Origin: Phycisphaerae bacterium
GTDB taxonomy: Bacteria; Planctomycetota; Phycisphaerae; UBA1845; PWPN01
DNA length: 7,548 bases
Direction of reading: 5' to 3'
Assembly (NCBI GenBank): GCA_003557125.1
Contig: PWPN01000189.1
Coordinates: 1 to 7,548 of the forward strand
This document shows, piece by piece, positions 1 to 5,386 of this stretch (its first letter is position 1; the number at the start of each line of letters is the position of its first letter). Made by a program: the position numbers and the translations under genes. The notes beneath the pieces are model-generated. The model did not search any database, was not told where the DNA came from, and was given only the letters and a program-made list of their open reading frames with translations.

Positions 1-83
1 CCGCCAGTGGCACCCCAAGCGCAAGTTGCACCCCGCGCCAGTGGTGCCACGAGTCGAAGTGCGACGACGGGCGAGACGCCCGT
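1..83. repeat. Repeat-like palindromic segment at the window edge
   Basis: CGCCAGTGG occurs at 2-10 and again at 36-44. GTGGCACC (7-14) is the inverted complement of GGTGCCAC (43-50). ACGGGCG (67-73), AGA, then CGCCCGT (77-83) forms a perfect 7-bp hairpin. Read in frame, this last part gives GRDAR or GETPVP, a pattern I recall from short dispersed repeats in planctomycete and verrucomicrobial genomes. That recollection is unchecked, and the element may continue to the left of the window. Confidence 0.4.
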
Positions 84-209
84 ACCACCCTGTACAAGGT
101 TCTGCACGAAAGTCTGCGTTTCCCTGAACGCACACATCCTTTCGAACTCACCTTGCGAAAATAAATTTCACGTTATCGGTGCATGCAGCCGGCGCTCTTC
201 GCGCGCCCT

Positions 210-249
210 ATAAAACACGGCCTATATGCGGCTTTGAACGGTGTTTTAT
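210..249. promoter_or_regulatory. Perfect 9-bp inverted repeat in the AT-rich island
   Basis: ATAAAACAC at 210-218 is exactly repeated in inverse at 241-249 (GTGTTTTAT), with 22 bases between. Inside, GCC (220-222) and GGC (230-232) could add a short inner stem. The AT-rich arms fit a protein-binding site (operator) better than a terminator, since there is no GC-rich stem followed by a T-run. A GC-rich hairpin, GGCGC (191-195) with GCGCC (203-207), lies just to its left. The role is inferred only from position in the spacer before the pilus genes. Confidence 0.35.
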
Positions 250-289
250 CTGTGCATTGAAACGCTGTCATTATTTCTTCAAACCTCGT

Positions 290-318
290 TTGCTTCGCCC
301 ATTTTTGTTTTTTATGTT
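290..318 (+). promoter_or_regulatory. Weak candidate sigma-70-type promoter
   Basis: TTGCTT (290-295) and TATGTT (313-318) are separated by 17 bases in the most T-rich part of the spacer. They match TTGACA and TATAAT at three or four positions each. Transcription from here would start near 325, where the sequence turns GC-rich and able to fold, leaving a leader of about 270 bases before flp. The match is weak, and promoter rules in the presumed group are poorly known, so this is only a pointer for mapping. Confidence 0.2.
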
Positions 319-324
319 TTGTCC

Positions 325-412
325 GCCGCCGGACGATGGTGACTGCAGGAGCAGGAAAGTCGCTCATGCAAATCGCGATTCGGGGCGGATGCGAATCCGT
401 CATTCCGGCGGT
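325..412 (+). other. Possible folded 5' leader element
   Basis: CCGCCGG (326-332) pairs with CCGGCGG (405-411). Adding a G-U pair (325/412) and an A-T pair (333/404) makes a 9-bp closing helix. Inside it lie a 7-bp hairpin with a GCGA tetraloop (384-401, one G-U pair), a small TGC-AGGA-GCA hairpin (344-353) flanked by GACT (341-344) and AGTC (358-361), and the palindrome AATCGCGATT (371-380). It matches no riboswitch family I can recognise. In GC-rich DNA some of this pairing is expected by chance. Confidence 0.25.
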
Positions 413-561
413 TCGAAGGGGTGAACGGAATCACGCGAACCGGTCATAAAAAGCAGGGGATGCGAATCAAACGGCTGAAGCCGTGAGCGAACAACCGGGT
501 AAGGTGCCCGGATTCTGGGTTGCTTGCCGAAGGGGAGGGAGCCCTCGCGGCGGGCGCGAAT

Positions 562-592
562 GCCCCCGGAAGGGGCGTAATGGAAGGAGAGG
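562..592 (+). promoter_or_regulatory. flp ribosome binding site with adjacent GNRA hairpin
   Basis: GGAAGGAGAGG (582-592) is a strong Shine-Dalgarno sequence six bases (counted from AGGAG) before the flp ATG at 596. Just upstream, 562-576 can fold as a C/G stem with a GGAA tetraloop (CCCC 564-567 with GGGG 572-575, closed by G562-C576). The hairpin leaves the binding site free, so it could protect the mRNA or keep the site open. The ribosome binding site is clear; the role of the hairpin is inferred. Confidence 0.55.
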
Positions 593-595
593 TTT

Positions 596-790
596 ATGCA
601 GGCACTGATTCATCGGACGAAGGCCTTTCTGGCCAGCGAAGATGGGCCGACCGCGACCGAGTATGCCGTGATGCTGGCGCTGATCATCATCGTCGCGCTG
701 GCGGGCATCACGCTGCTCGGCACCAGGGTCAACCAGATCTTCACGGATGTCGAAGGATCCCTGCCGGCGGGTACGGGTGGTGGGGTCTAA
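596..790 (+). CDS. flp: Flp family type IVb pilin (prepilin)
   Basis: Major structural subunit of the Tad/Flp pilus, a 64-residue prepilin. A short basic leader (residues 1-17) ends in SEDG. The next residues, PTATEYAVMLAL, carry the Flp signature: cleavage after Gly17 would put Glu and Tyr at mature positions 5 and 6. The mature protein would be about 47 residues, with a hydrophobic helix (about 24-42, AVMLALIIIVALAGITLLG) for membrane storage and fibre packing. The tail is glycine-rich (PAGTGGGV). The ATG is fixed by a strong AGGAG six bases upstream. The next gene encodes the expected processing peptidase. Only one flp copy is present in the window. The identification rests on the motif, size and context together. 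Confidence 0.95.
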   Translation: MQALIHRTKAFLASEDGPTATEYAVMLALIIIVALAGITLLGTRVNQIFTDVEGSLPAGTGGGV

Positions 791-829
791 GCGGACGTAC
801 CATGGCAATGAGTGCCATCGTGTGAAGGA

Positions 830-868
830 GAAGGCGGCGTCCGCCAGGGGGGGCGGGCGCCGCCCTTC
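830..868 (+). terminator. Strong hairpin after flp, no U-tract
   Basis: Bases 830-845 pair with 852-868: GGCGGCG (833-839) with CGCCGCC (858-864), then T840-G857 and CCGCC (841-845) with GGCGG (852-856) around a six-base AGGGGG loop. GAA/TTC is added at the base across one bulged C (865). That is about 15 pairs. No T-run follows, so it is not a textbook intrinsic terminator. It more likely protects the 3' end of an abundant flp message or causes partial termination before cpaA. A smaller hairpin, ATGGCA-ATGAG-TGCCAT, sits at 802-818. Confidence 0.6.
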
Positions 869-949
869 ACTGAACTGCGACGGTTCTGGCGTGTGAGCGC
901 CGACGACACAGCCGGGGCCGGGAAAGAAGGCACACAGGAGTGATGTTTG

Positions 950-1498
950 ATGGAGGCAGCTTTCTGGACGACGACAGCCGTCGTATTGGTGCCCGCGATT
1001 CTGTGGGCATCCTGGATCGACTACAGCCAACGTCGGGTCCCCAACTGGCTCAACGCGTTGATCGCGGCAGCCGGTCTGGCGGCTCAGGCGTATTTTTTTG
1101 GTGCGCAGGGTGTCTGGGCAGGTCTTGGCGGCCTGGCGGTGGGTTTCGGCGTCTTGATCGTGCCGTGGCTCATGCACGGCATGGGCGCAGGTGACGTCAA
1201 ACTCATGATGGCCATCGGCGTCTGGCTCGGGCCTTGGATGACGTTTGTTGCATTCTGCGCCGGTGCGGTCATCGGCGGCGTGATCGCCGTGATCATGATT
1301 TTGGCGAGCGGTCGGCTCTGGAGCGCTTATGCCAACATGATGACGATCGCCCAGAAAGTCGCGGACCGATCCACGGTGTTCAGCGAGTACGGTTCAGCCA
1401 AGAGCTTCGGTAACAGCTCGCAGCTGTTGCCCTACGGCGTGCCGTTGACGATCGGAACGTTGATCGTCTTCTTCGGGCATGCATGGCTGGGCGCGTGA
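950..1498 (+). CDS. cpaA: Prepilin peptidase, A24 family (CpaA/TadV)
   Basis: Inner-membrane aspartyl protease that removes the leader from Flp prepilin and TadE-like pseudopilins. It has 182 residues, the size of the short CpaA/TadV form without the N-terminal methylase domain of PilD. Both catalytic motifs are visible: Asp24 in WIDYSQRRVPN and Asp82 in GMGAGDVK (the GxGD motif). Hydrophobic segments lie at about 8-22, 36-50, 57-74, 86-120 and 160-178. I chose ATG 950, nine bases after CAGGAG (935-940). A TTG at 947 would add one residue, with closer spacing. It lies 159 bases after flp, beyond the strong hairpin, so it may be expressed at a lower level than the pilin. A loop at about 125-155 separates the last two membrane segments. 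Confidence 0.93.
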   Translation: MEAAFWTTTAVVLVPAILWASWIDYSQRRVPNWLNALIAAAGLAAQAYFFGAQGVWAGLGGLAVGFGVLIVPWLMHGMGAGDVKLMMAIGVWLGPWMTFVAFCAGAVIGGVIAVIMILASGRLWSAYANMMTIAQKVADRSTVFSEYGSAKSFGNSSQLLPYGVPLTIGTLIVFFGHAWLGA

Positions 1499-1510
1499 GG
1501 GCGTCCTTGT

Positions 1511-1532
1511 CTCCGAGCCTTTTGATTCGGAG
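1511..1532 (+). other. Short hairpin after cpaA
   Basis: CTCCGA (1511-1516) pairs with TCGGAG (1527-1532) around a ten-base loop, 12 bases after the cpaA stop. TCCGAGCC (1512-1519) is also repeated directly at 1538-1545, where the intergenic repeat pair begins. There is no T-run after the stem. This is weak on its own, but it fits the hairpins seen after flp, tadE and cpaC. Confidence 0.3.
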
Positions 1533-1533
1533 C

Positions 1534-1591
1534 CTGATCCGAGCCGCGACCGTGAGGGAGCTTCTGATCAGAGCCGCGACCGTGAGGGAGC
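1534..1591. repeat. Two tandem copies of a short intergenic repeat
   Basis: Bases 1534-1561 and 1564-1591 match over 28 positions with one difference (C1540 against A1570), giving a 30-base period. The core GCCGCGACCGTGAGGG is identical in both. In one forward frame it reads SRDREGA and in reverse SLTVAA. I recall both as recurrent strings in poorly supported planctomycete proteins, which would make this a dispersed genomic repeat rather than a local duplication. It fills much of the 174-base gap between cpaA and tadE. No inverted ends, target duplication or transposase are seen. Confidence 0.7.
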
Positions 1592-1672
1592 GGACAGACA
1601 GGCAGAGGCAAACGTATTGATCACGGCTCGGAGAAATCGTGGCGCGCGGGGGGCGCGTCAAGGAGGCGGATG

Positions 1673-2152
1673 ATGGACAAGGGGGGATTCAGAAAAGCGA
1701 TTCGAATGCGGACGGGCAGGCCAATGGCGCGTCGAGGCGCTGCGGCTGTGGAGATGGCCATTGTTTCCCCGATCCTTCTCATGCTGCTGCTGGGGATGAT
1801 CGAGTTCGGCTACATCTTCATGATCGGCCAATCGCTGACGAACGCGACGCGCGAAGCGGCCCGCACCGCCACGTTGCCCGGAGCGACCGATGCGATGGTG
1901 ATCGAACGTTTCCAGCAGGCTGTCGCCCCCACGGGTCTGACGGTTGATGCGGGCATGATCTCCATCGCGCATGCTTCGCCCGGCAACCCCATCGTCAACG
2001 TAAGCGTCCAGGTGCCCTATCAGGACGTGACACTTCTGGGCGTGCTGCCTTCAAGCCTCTTTTCAGGTTGGTTTGGCAGCGGGGGGTCGGGTTCGGTGGC
2101 CGACCGTACGGTCGGATCGAGTTGTTCGATGCGTGTGGAAGGTGTGAACTGA
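1673..2152 (+). CDS. tadE: TadE-like pseudopilin / pilus assembly protein
   Basis: Minor pilin-like protein of Tad systems. In the best studied systems TadE and TadF are processed by TadV and are needed for fibre assembly. It has 159 residues. A basic N-terminus ends in MARRG; the next residues, AAAVEMAIVSPILLML, follow the TadE pattern, with a possible cleavage after Gly22 placing Glu27 at mature position 5. One membrane helix covers about 29-50, and the rest is probably extracytoplasmic, with short beta-like stretches and a Gly/Ser-rich segment near 132-141. AAGGAGG (1660-1666) is six bases before ATG 1673 and only three before ATG 1670, so I prefer 1673. The TGA stop is followed at once by TAA. 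The TadE domain is well supported by the helix motif and context; the exact cleavage point is inferred. Confidence 0.88.
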   Translation: MDKGGFRKAIRMRTGRPMARRGAAAVEMAIVSPILLMLLLGMIEFGYIFMIGQSLTNATREAARTATLPGATDAMVIERFQQAVAPTGLTVDAGMISIAHASPGNPIVNVSVQVPYQDVTLLGVLPSSLFSGWFGSGGSGSVADRTVGSSCSMRVEGVN

Positions 2153-2189
2153 TAACGTTCATGACGGGGTGAAAACGATTGAAAGGGGT

Positions 2190-2217
2190 TTGCGGTCAGC
2201 GGTTCGCTGCCCCGCAA
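2190..2217 (+). other. Hairpin between tadE and cpaB
   Basis: TTGCGG (2190-2195) pairs with CC(C)GCAA (2211-2217, one bulged C). Above a T-C mismatch, CAGCG (2197-2201) pairs with CGCTG (2205-2209) around a three-base GTT loop. It lies in the 121-base gap, 37 bases after the tadE stop and 56 before cpaB. No T-run follows. It could be an mRNA-stabilising or processing element; nothing in the sequence decides between these. Confidence 0.4.
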
Positions 2218-2273
2218 GGGTATACCGAAGCCGGGACGATTGCGTTGCGGCGCGGGTGCTCAAGGAGTGAGCC

Positions 2274-3371
2274 ATGAAGAGTCGGACGATAATTCCTTTG
2301 CTGGTCGGATTGGCCGTCGGCATCGTGGCCATCAAGCTGTTTGCCGACGTACTGCGAAAAGCGCAGGCCGAGCGTGCCGTCGCGACGGTCAACGTGATCT
2401 GCGCGACGGTCGAGATCCTTCCGACCACTCAAATTCGTGAGTCGATGGTCGAGGTCAGGTCGGTGCCGAAGGAGCTGGCTCCCGGCGACGTCTTCGCAGA
2501 TCTCGAAGAGGTCGTCGGCCGGGTGGCGCGCGACCGGGTACCCAAGGGGATGCCGGTGTTGGGGACGTTCCTGGCCCCCATAGGCACGCCTCCAGGGCTG
2601 GCGACGCGCATCAAGGACGGCTACCGCGCGGTTGCGGTCCAGGTCGATGAGTTCGCCGGCGTCGCGGGCTGGATCCGCCCGGGCAGCCTGGTGGACGTTG
2701 CGGCTGTGATGACCGGTTCTGCCCGCGACACGGTCAGCAAGACGATCCTCGAGAAGATCGAGGTATTGGCTGTCGGTCAGGAAATTGTCAGCGGCTCTGA
2801 TTCGAATGCCTCGCTGGCGCGTTCGGTGACGCTCCTGGTCAAGCCGGACGAAGTGCCGGTCCTTCACCTGGCCGCGACGCGAGGCAGGATCCGGTTGTCG
2901 ATGCGCAACGAAAGGGATTCCAGCGTCGCTGACTCCGGCATGACGACCGATAAACATCTTCTTGACGATACTGCCGAGGGGCGCTCTGATTCGGGAACGA
3001 AGGATACGTTCACATCGAACGCATTTTTATCGCGATTGTTCGGCAATCAGTCCAAGGCGGCCCCGACCGAGACCGATAAGGATTTCGGTGGCATCCCATC
3101 CGGTCATCCGCAACAGGTGGGTGCGGTACCCGCCGCGCCGGAACCGCGATGGGGTGTGGAATTGTTGCACGGGCCGAAAAGTGAGCAGATCTGGTTCGAT
3201 GACTCGACGCAGGATGCCCGGAGAATCGATTCCGCAGGGGGCGGCTCGAATCTGGGTCTCCGTCAAGGTTCCGTCCAGCACGTGCCTGCATCCCCCATGC
3301 CGATCATGGCGGGATCGTTGATGTCATCGTCGCCGATGGGTCTGCCTAAAACGGGGGAGACGACAGAATGA
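2274..3371 (+). CDS. cpaB: Flp pilus assembly protein CpaB/RcpC
   Basis: Periplasmic, membrane-anchored partner of the Tad secretin. It has 365 residues: an N-terminal anchor (about 5-24, IIPLLVGLAVGIVAIKLFA), a SAF-like domain (about 41-105, with VPKGMPVLGTFL), and the CpaB/RcpC domain (about 108-215, with GYRAVAVQVDEFAGVAGWIRPGS and VTLLVKPDEVPVLHLA). A hydrophilic linker follows (about 216-290). A late WGVELLHGP segment (293-301) resembles the closing 'V.RG' strand found in other CpaB proteins, and a low-complexity tail (310-365) ends the protein. AAGGAG (2262-2267) is six bases before the ATG. The stop overlaps the secretin start by four bases (ATGA, 3368-3371), so the two are probably translated together. 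The long linker and tail make it larger than many family members; their role is unknown. Confidence 0.92.
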   Translation: MKSRTIIPLLVGLAVGIVAIKLFADVLRKAQAERAVATVNVICATVEILPTTQIRESMVEVRSVPKELAPGDVFADLEEVVGRVARDRVPKGMPVLGTFLAPIGTPPGLATRIKDGYRAVAVQVDEFAGVAGWIRPGSLVDVAAVMTGSARDTVSKTILEKIEVLAVGQEIVSGSDSNASLARSVTLLVKPDEVPVLHLAATRGRIRLSMRNERDSSVADSGMTTDKHLLDDTAEGRSDSGTKDTFTSNAFLSRLFGNQSKAAPTETDKDFGGIPSGHPQQVGAVPAAPEPRWGVELLHGPKSEQIWFDDSTQDARRIDSAGGGSNLGLRQGSVQHVPASPMPIMAGSLMSSSPMGLPKTGETTE

Positions 3372-5044
3372 ACAGGGACAGGGATGGCAGAAAGTGTTCA
3401 GGGACGGACAGACGTTGCGGCAATCAGACGCGGGGGGGGCGTCGCAGGCTTTCGATGGTGGTGGTGACAATCCTGACTTTCGGGTTGACCGGCGGGCATA
3501 CGGAGGCGTCGGGTCCTGAAGGGGCGGTTGTTGCCGGCAGTGCCGCCACGGTATCGGCGAGTTCCCTCGGAGCAACGCTGTCCCAAGGCGAATCACGGAT
3601 GCGTGCCTCGATCCGTCAGTTGGATGAAGAAGGCCAACACATCCGATTGACGCTCGGCCGCAGCGCCGTCGTGGACGTCGATCAGCCGTTCGTGCGAGCG
3701 CAGGTATCCAACCCGGAGATCGCCGACGTGACGGTCCTGTCACCGAGGCAGCTTTTGATCACCAGCCGATCGGTCGGTCAGACGCAACTGATGCTCTGGG
3801 ACGAAGAGCAGAAGCAGTTGTCGATGAGCGTGGTTGTGCAGATGGACATCGTCCAGCTTCGTGCAGCGATCGCCGAGGCTGTGCCGGGAGCGGTCGTCGA
3901 CATCCAGGCGATCAACGATGCGCTGCTTCTGACCGGTACGGTCCCGGACGTCGATTCGGCGCAATACGTCGCCGAATTGGCCGGCCTGTTCTCGAACGAT
4001 ATCAAAAACCAGTTGCGGGTGGCCGGTACGCAGCAGGTCCTCTTGCGGTGTACGGTCGCCGAGGTCTCCAAGAGCGCCGTTCGTCAGCTCGGCATCAACG
4101 GCTGGATGGGCGGCGACCATTGGAGGGACGTCTTCTTCGTCAACCAGATCGCTGGGATCAACCCGGCCAACATCGGCGGCGGCCCGGCCGGTGACATCAC
4201 GCAGGGGATCCGCTTCGCGACCGATACCGCGGGCTTGCCGTTGCTGCCCTCGACCGATTTCAGCGTGGGGTTCCCGAAACTTCAGATGCAGCTGTTCTTC
4301 CAGGCGCTTCGCCGCAACGGGTTGTTGCGTGTGCTTGCCGAGCCGAATCTCGTCGCGCTGAGCGGCCAGGAGGCCAGTTTCCTGGCCGGTGGCGAGTTCC
4401 CCATCCCCGTGCCGCAGGCCGGCCAGGCGGGGGCCACCACGATCACGATCGAGTTCAAGGAATTCGGTGTCCGACTTACGTTTACGCCGACGGTCATCGG
4501 CCACGACCGGATTCGTCTGCAGGTCGCGCCGGAGGTCAGTGAGCAGGATTTCGCCAATGCCGTGCAGTTCGGGGGCTTTGTCGTGCCCGCCCTGACGCAG
4601 CGGCGAGCCAACACGACGGTCGAGCTGACCAGCGGCTCGACGATCGCCATCGCCGGTCTGCTCAGCGATGCGTCGCGCGCATCGGCCTCGCGGCTTCCCG
4701 GGCTCGGCGACGTGCCCGTCCTGGGTTCGCTGTTCCGGTCGGTCGAGTATCGGCGGAATCGCACCGAGCTGGTCATCCTGGTGACGCCCGAGCTGGTCAG
4801 CAGCATGAGCCCCGACCAGGTCGCGGCTGTGCCCGGCCAGTTCATGACCGAGCCTGACGATTGGGAGCTCTTCGGCCTCGGGTTGCTGGAAGGCGAGCCG
4901 ATGGAGGATACCACGACGCCCGACGACGCGCTGAGTCAGGGACATACCCCCAAAGCGCGTCTTTATCGCGGCGGCGATCCCGAACAGACGTCACTGCACG
5001 GTCCGTGGGGGCCGGCCGAGGAGCATGAAGCGGCGGTGCGCTGA
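3368..5044 (+). CDS. cpaC: Tad secretin CpaC/RcpA
   Basis: Outer-membrane channel through which the Flp fibre leaves the cell. It has 558 residues. A basic region (RRR, 25-27) and hydrophobic stretch (about 29-42) form a signal peptide, probably cut near TEA-SG (47). The pilus N-terminal domain follows (about 91-158: VDVDQPFVRAQVSNPEIADV, LITSRSVGQTQLMLWD), then a BON-like domain (about 160-215), then the secretin domain (about 220-478) with RVLAEPNLVALSGQEASFLA, GDVPVLGSLFRS and TELVILVTPELV. A Gly/Pro-rich tail (500-558) ends it. The ATG overlaps the cpaB stop; GGGGGAG upstream is a fair ribosome site. The signal peptide starts late, with a 28-residue charged lead. A start at Met30 would lose the basic residues, so I keep the first ATG. 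No separate pilotin gene is seen. Confidence 0.95.
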   Translation: MNRDRDGRKCSGTDRRCGNQTRGGRRRLSMVVVTILTFGLTGGHTEASGPEGAVVAGSAATVSASSLGATLSQGESRMRASIRQLDEEGQHIRLTLGRSAVVDVDQPFVRAQVSNPEIADVTVLSPRQLLITSRSVGQTQLMLWDEEQKQLSMSVVVQMDIVQLRAAIAEAVPGAVVDIQAINDALLLTGTVPDVDSAQYVAELAGLFSNDIKNQLRVAGTQQVLLRCTVAEVSKSAVRQLGINGWMGGDHWRDVFFVNQIAGINPANIGGGPAGDITQGIRFATDTAGLPLLPSTDFSVGFPKLQMQLFFQALRRNGLLRVLAEPNLVALSGQEASFLAGGEFPIPVPQAGQAGATTITIEFKEFGVRLTFTPTVIGHDRIRLQVAPEVSEQDFANAVQFGGFVVPALTQRRANTTVELTSGSTIAIAGLLSDASRASASRLPGLGDVPVLGSLFRSVEYRRNRTELVILVTPELVSSMSPDQVAAVPGQFMTEPDDWELFGLGLLEGEPMEDTTTPDDALSQGHTPKARLYRGGDPEQTSLHGPWGPAEEHEAAVR

Positions 5045-5067
5045 ATCAGCGACCGAGTTGCTTGTCG

Positions 5068-5084
5068 GCCTGGTTCGCCAGGGC
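5068..5084 (+). terminator. Hairpin with TTCG loop after cpaC, no U-tract
   Basis: CCTGG (5069-5073) pairs with CCAGG (5078-5082) around a TTCG tetraloop, with G5068-C5084 added across a bulged G. It starts 23 bases after the secretin stop. The loop is of a stabilising type, although its closing pair is G-C and not the usual C-G. Without a T-run it is at best a partial terminator or a 3' stabiliser. Confidence 0.35.
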
Positions 5085-5255
5085 GGACCGAGCGCCAGTG
5101 CGAGACAACCTGTTCCGGGTCGCGACCGGCAACCGAAACGCCGGCAGGGTGAAAGCGGTTGCGAGGCGGGTGCCTGCGGTCGCGGCCCGGACGGGAAACT
5201 CCGCCGAGGCGATCCGTGTTGAGTGATGCCGTCGCGGGGTGCTGGGGGGCACGAT

Positions 5256-5271
5256 CCGCGTGCAAACGCGG
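5256..5271 (+). other. GNRA-looped hairpin upstream of cpaE
   Basis: CCGCGT (5256-5261) pairs perfectly with ACGCGG (5266-5271) around GCAA, a GNRA tetraloop. Downstream, CGGTCG (5303-5308) can pair with CGACCG (5320-5325), or GGTCGG (5304-5309) with CCGACC (5332-5337); the two pairings exclude each other. These could be parts of a leader before cpaE, whose own ribosome site is weak. The function is unproven. Confidence 0.3.
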
Positions 5272-5386
5272 CTCATGGCAGGGGAAAGAAAAAATGGTGG
5301 GGCGGTCGGACGGCATGTTCGACCGGTGGTCCCGACCTCGCGGATTGCGGTTCACGACGTCCGATGCGAGGTGACATGAGGGTGCC

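Larger units (their letters stand above)
1..595. other. Non-coding region upstream of the pilus genes
   Basis: No open frame here has a ribosome binding site, recognisable protein motifs or a believable composition. The first 100 bases are GC-rich and repeat-like. Roughly 155-320 is clearly richer in A and T, with T-runs near 302-320, as expected of a promoter or intergenic spacer. From about 325 the sequence becomes GC-rich again and contains several inverted repeats up to the flp ribosome binding site. I read it as the intergenic and 5' leader region of the pilus operon. No upstream gene end is visible. Confidence 0.7.
5045..5386. other. Gap of 342 bases between cpaC and cpaE, no convincing gene
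   Basis: Short frames exist (for example 5025-5222, 5159-5374 and 5275-5379), but they have arginine- and glycine-rich translations, no family motif and no well-placed ribosome site. Some Tad loci carry rcpB/cpaD in this position; nothing resembling it can be read here. The gap contains a hairpin after the secretin (5068-5084), a GNRA-looped hairpin (5256-5271), an A-rich patch (5284-5294), and a GGTCGG segment with two possible partners just upstream of cpaE. I read it as a spacer with a possible internal promoter or processing region. Confidence 0.6.

Noticed and set aside
8..23. Sigma-54-like promoter (TGGCAC with GC 12 bases on)
   Set aside because: The -24 half matches, but the -12 half is poor (GCGCA in place of TTGCA). 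It lies in the repeat-like edge, nearly 600 bases before flp, and no activator site is evident.
325..412. Known c-di-GMP riboswitch in the leader
   Set aside because: The conserved blocks of the class I motif cannot be found; only generic stems and a GNRA loop are present.
467..1177. Open frame of 236 residues on the - strand across flp and the start of cpaA
   Set aside because: It overlaps two well-supported + strand genes and the flp hairpin, and its translation looks like random GC-rich sequence.
1534..1591. Possible minimal CRISPR array
   Set aside because: There are only two copies, separated by two bases with no spacers, and no cas genes are nearby. It is a tandem intergenic repeat.
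1479..1673. Possible small gene across the cpaA-tadE gap
   Set aside because: It begins inside cpaA in another frame, without a ribosome site, and its translation is mostly the repeat (SRDREGA twice).
3740..4945. Open frame of 401 residues on the - strand opposite the secretin gene
   Set aside because: It is a codon-position shadow of cpaC with no recognisable domain, while the + strand frame has all the secretin motifs.
5025..5222. Small 65-residue frame overlapping the end of cpaC (rcpB candidate)
   Set aside because: The purine-rich GAGGAG is only one base before its ATG, there is no signal peptide or lipobox, and the composition is that of non-coding GC-rich sequence.
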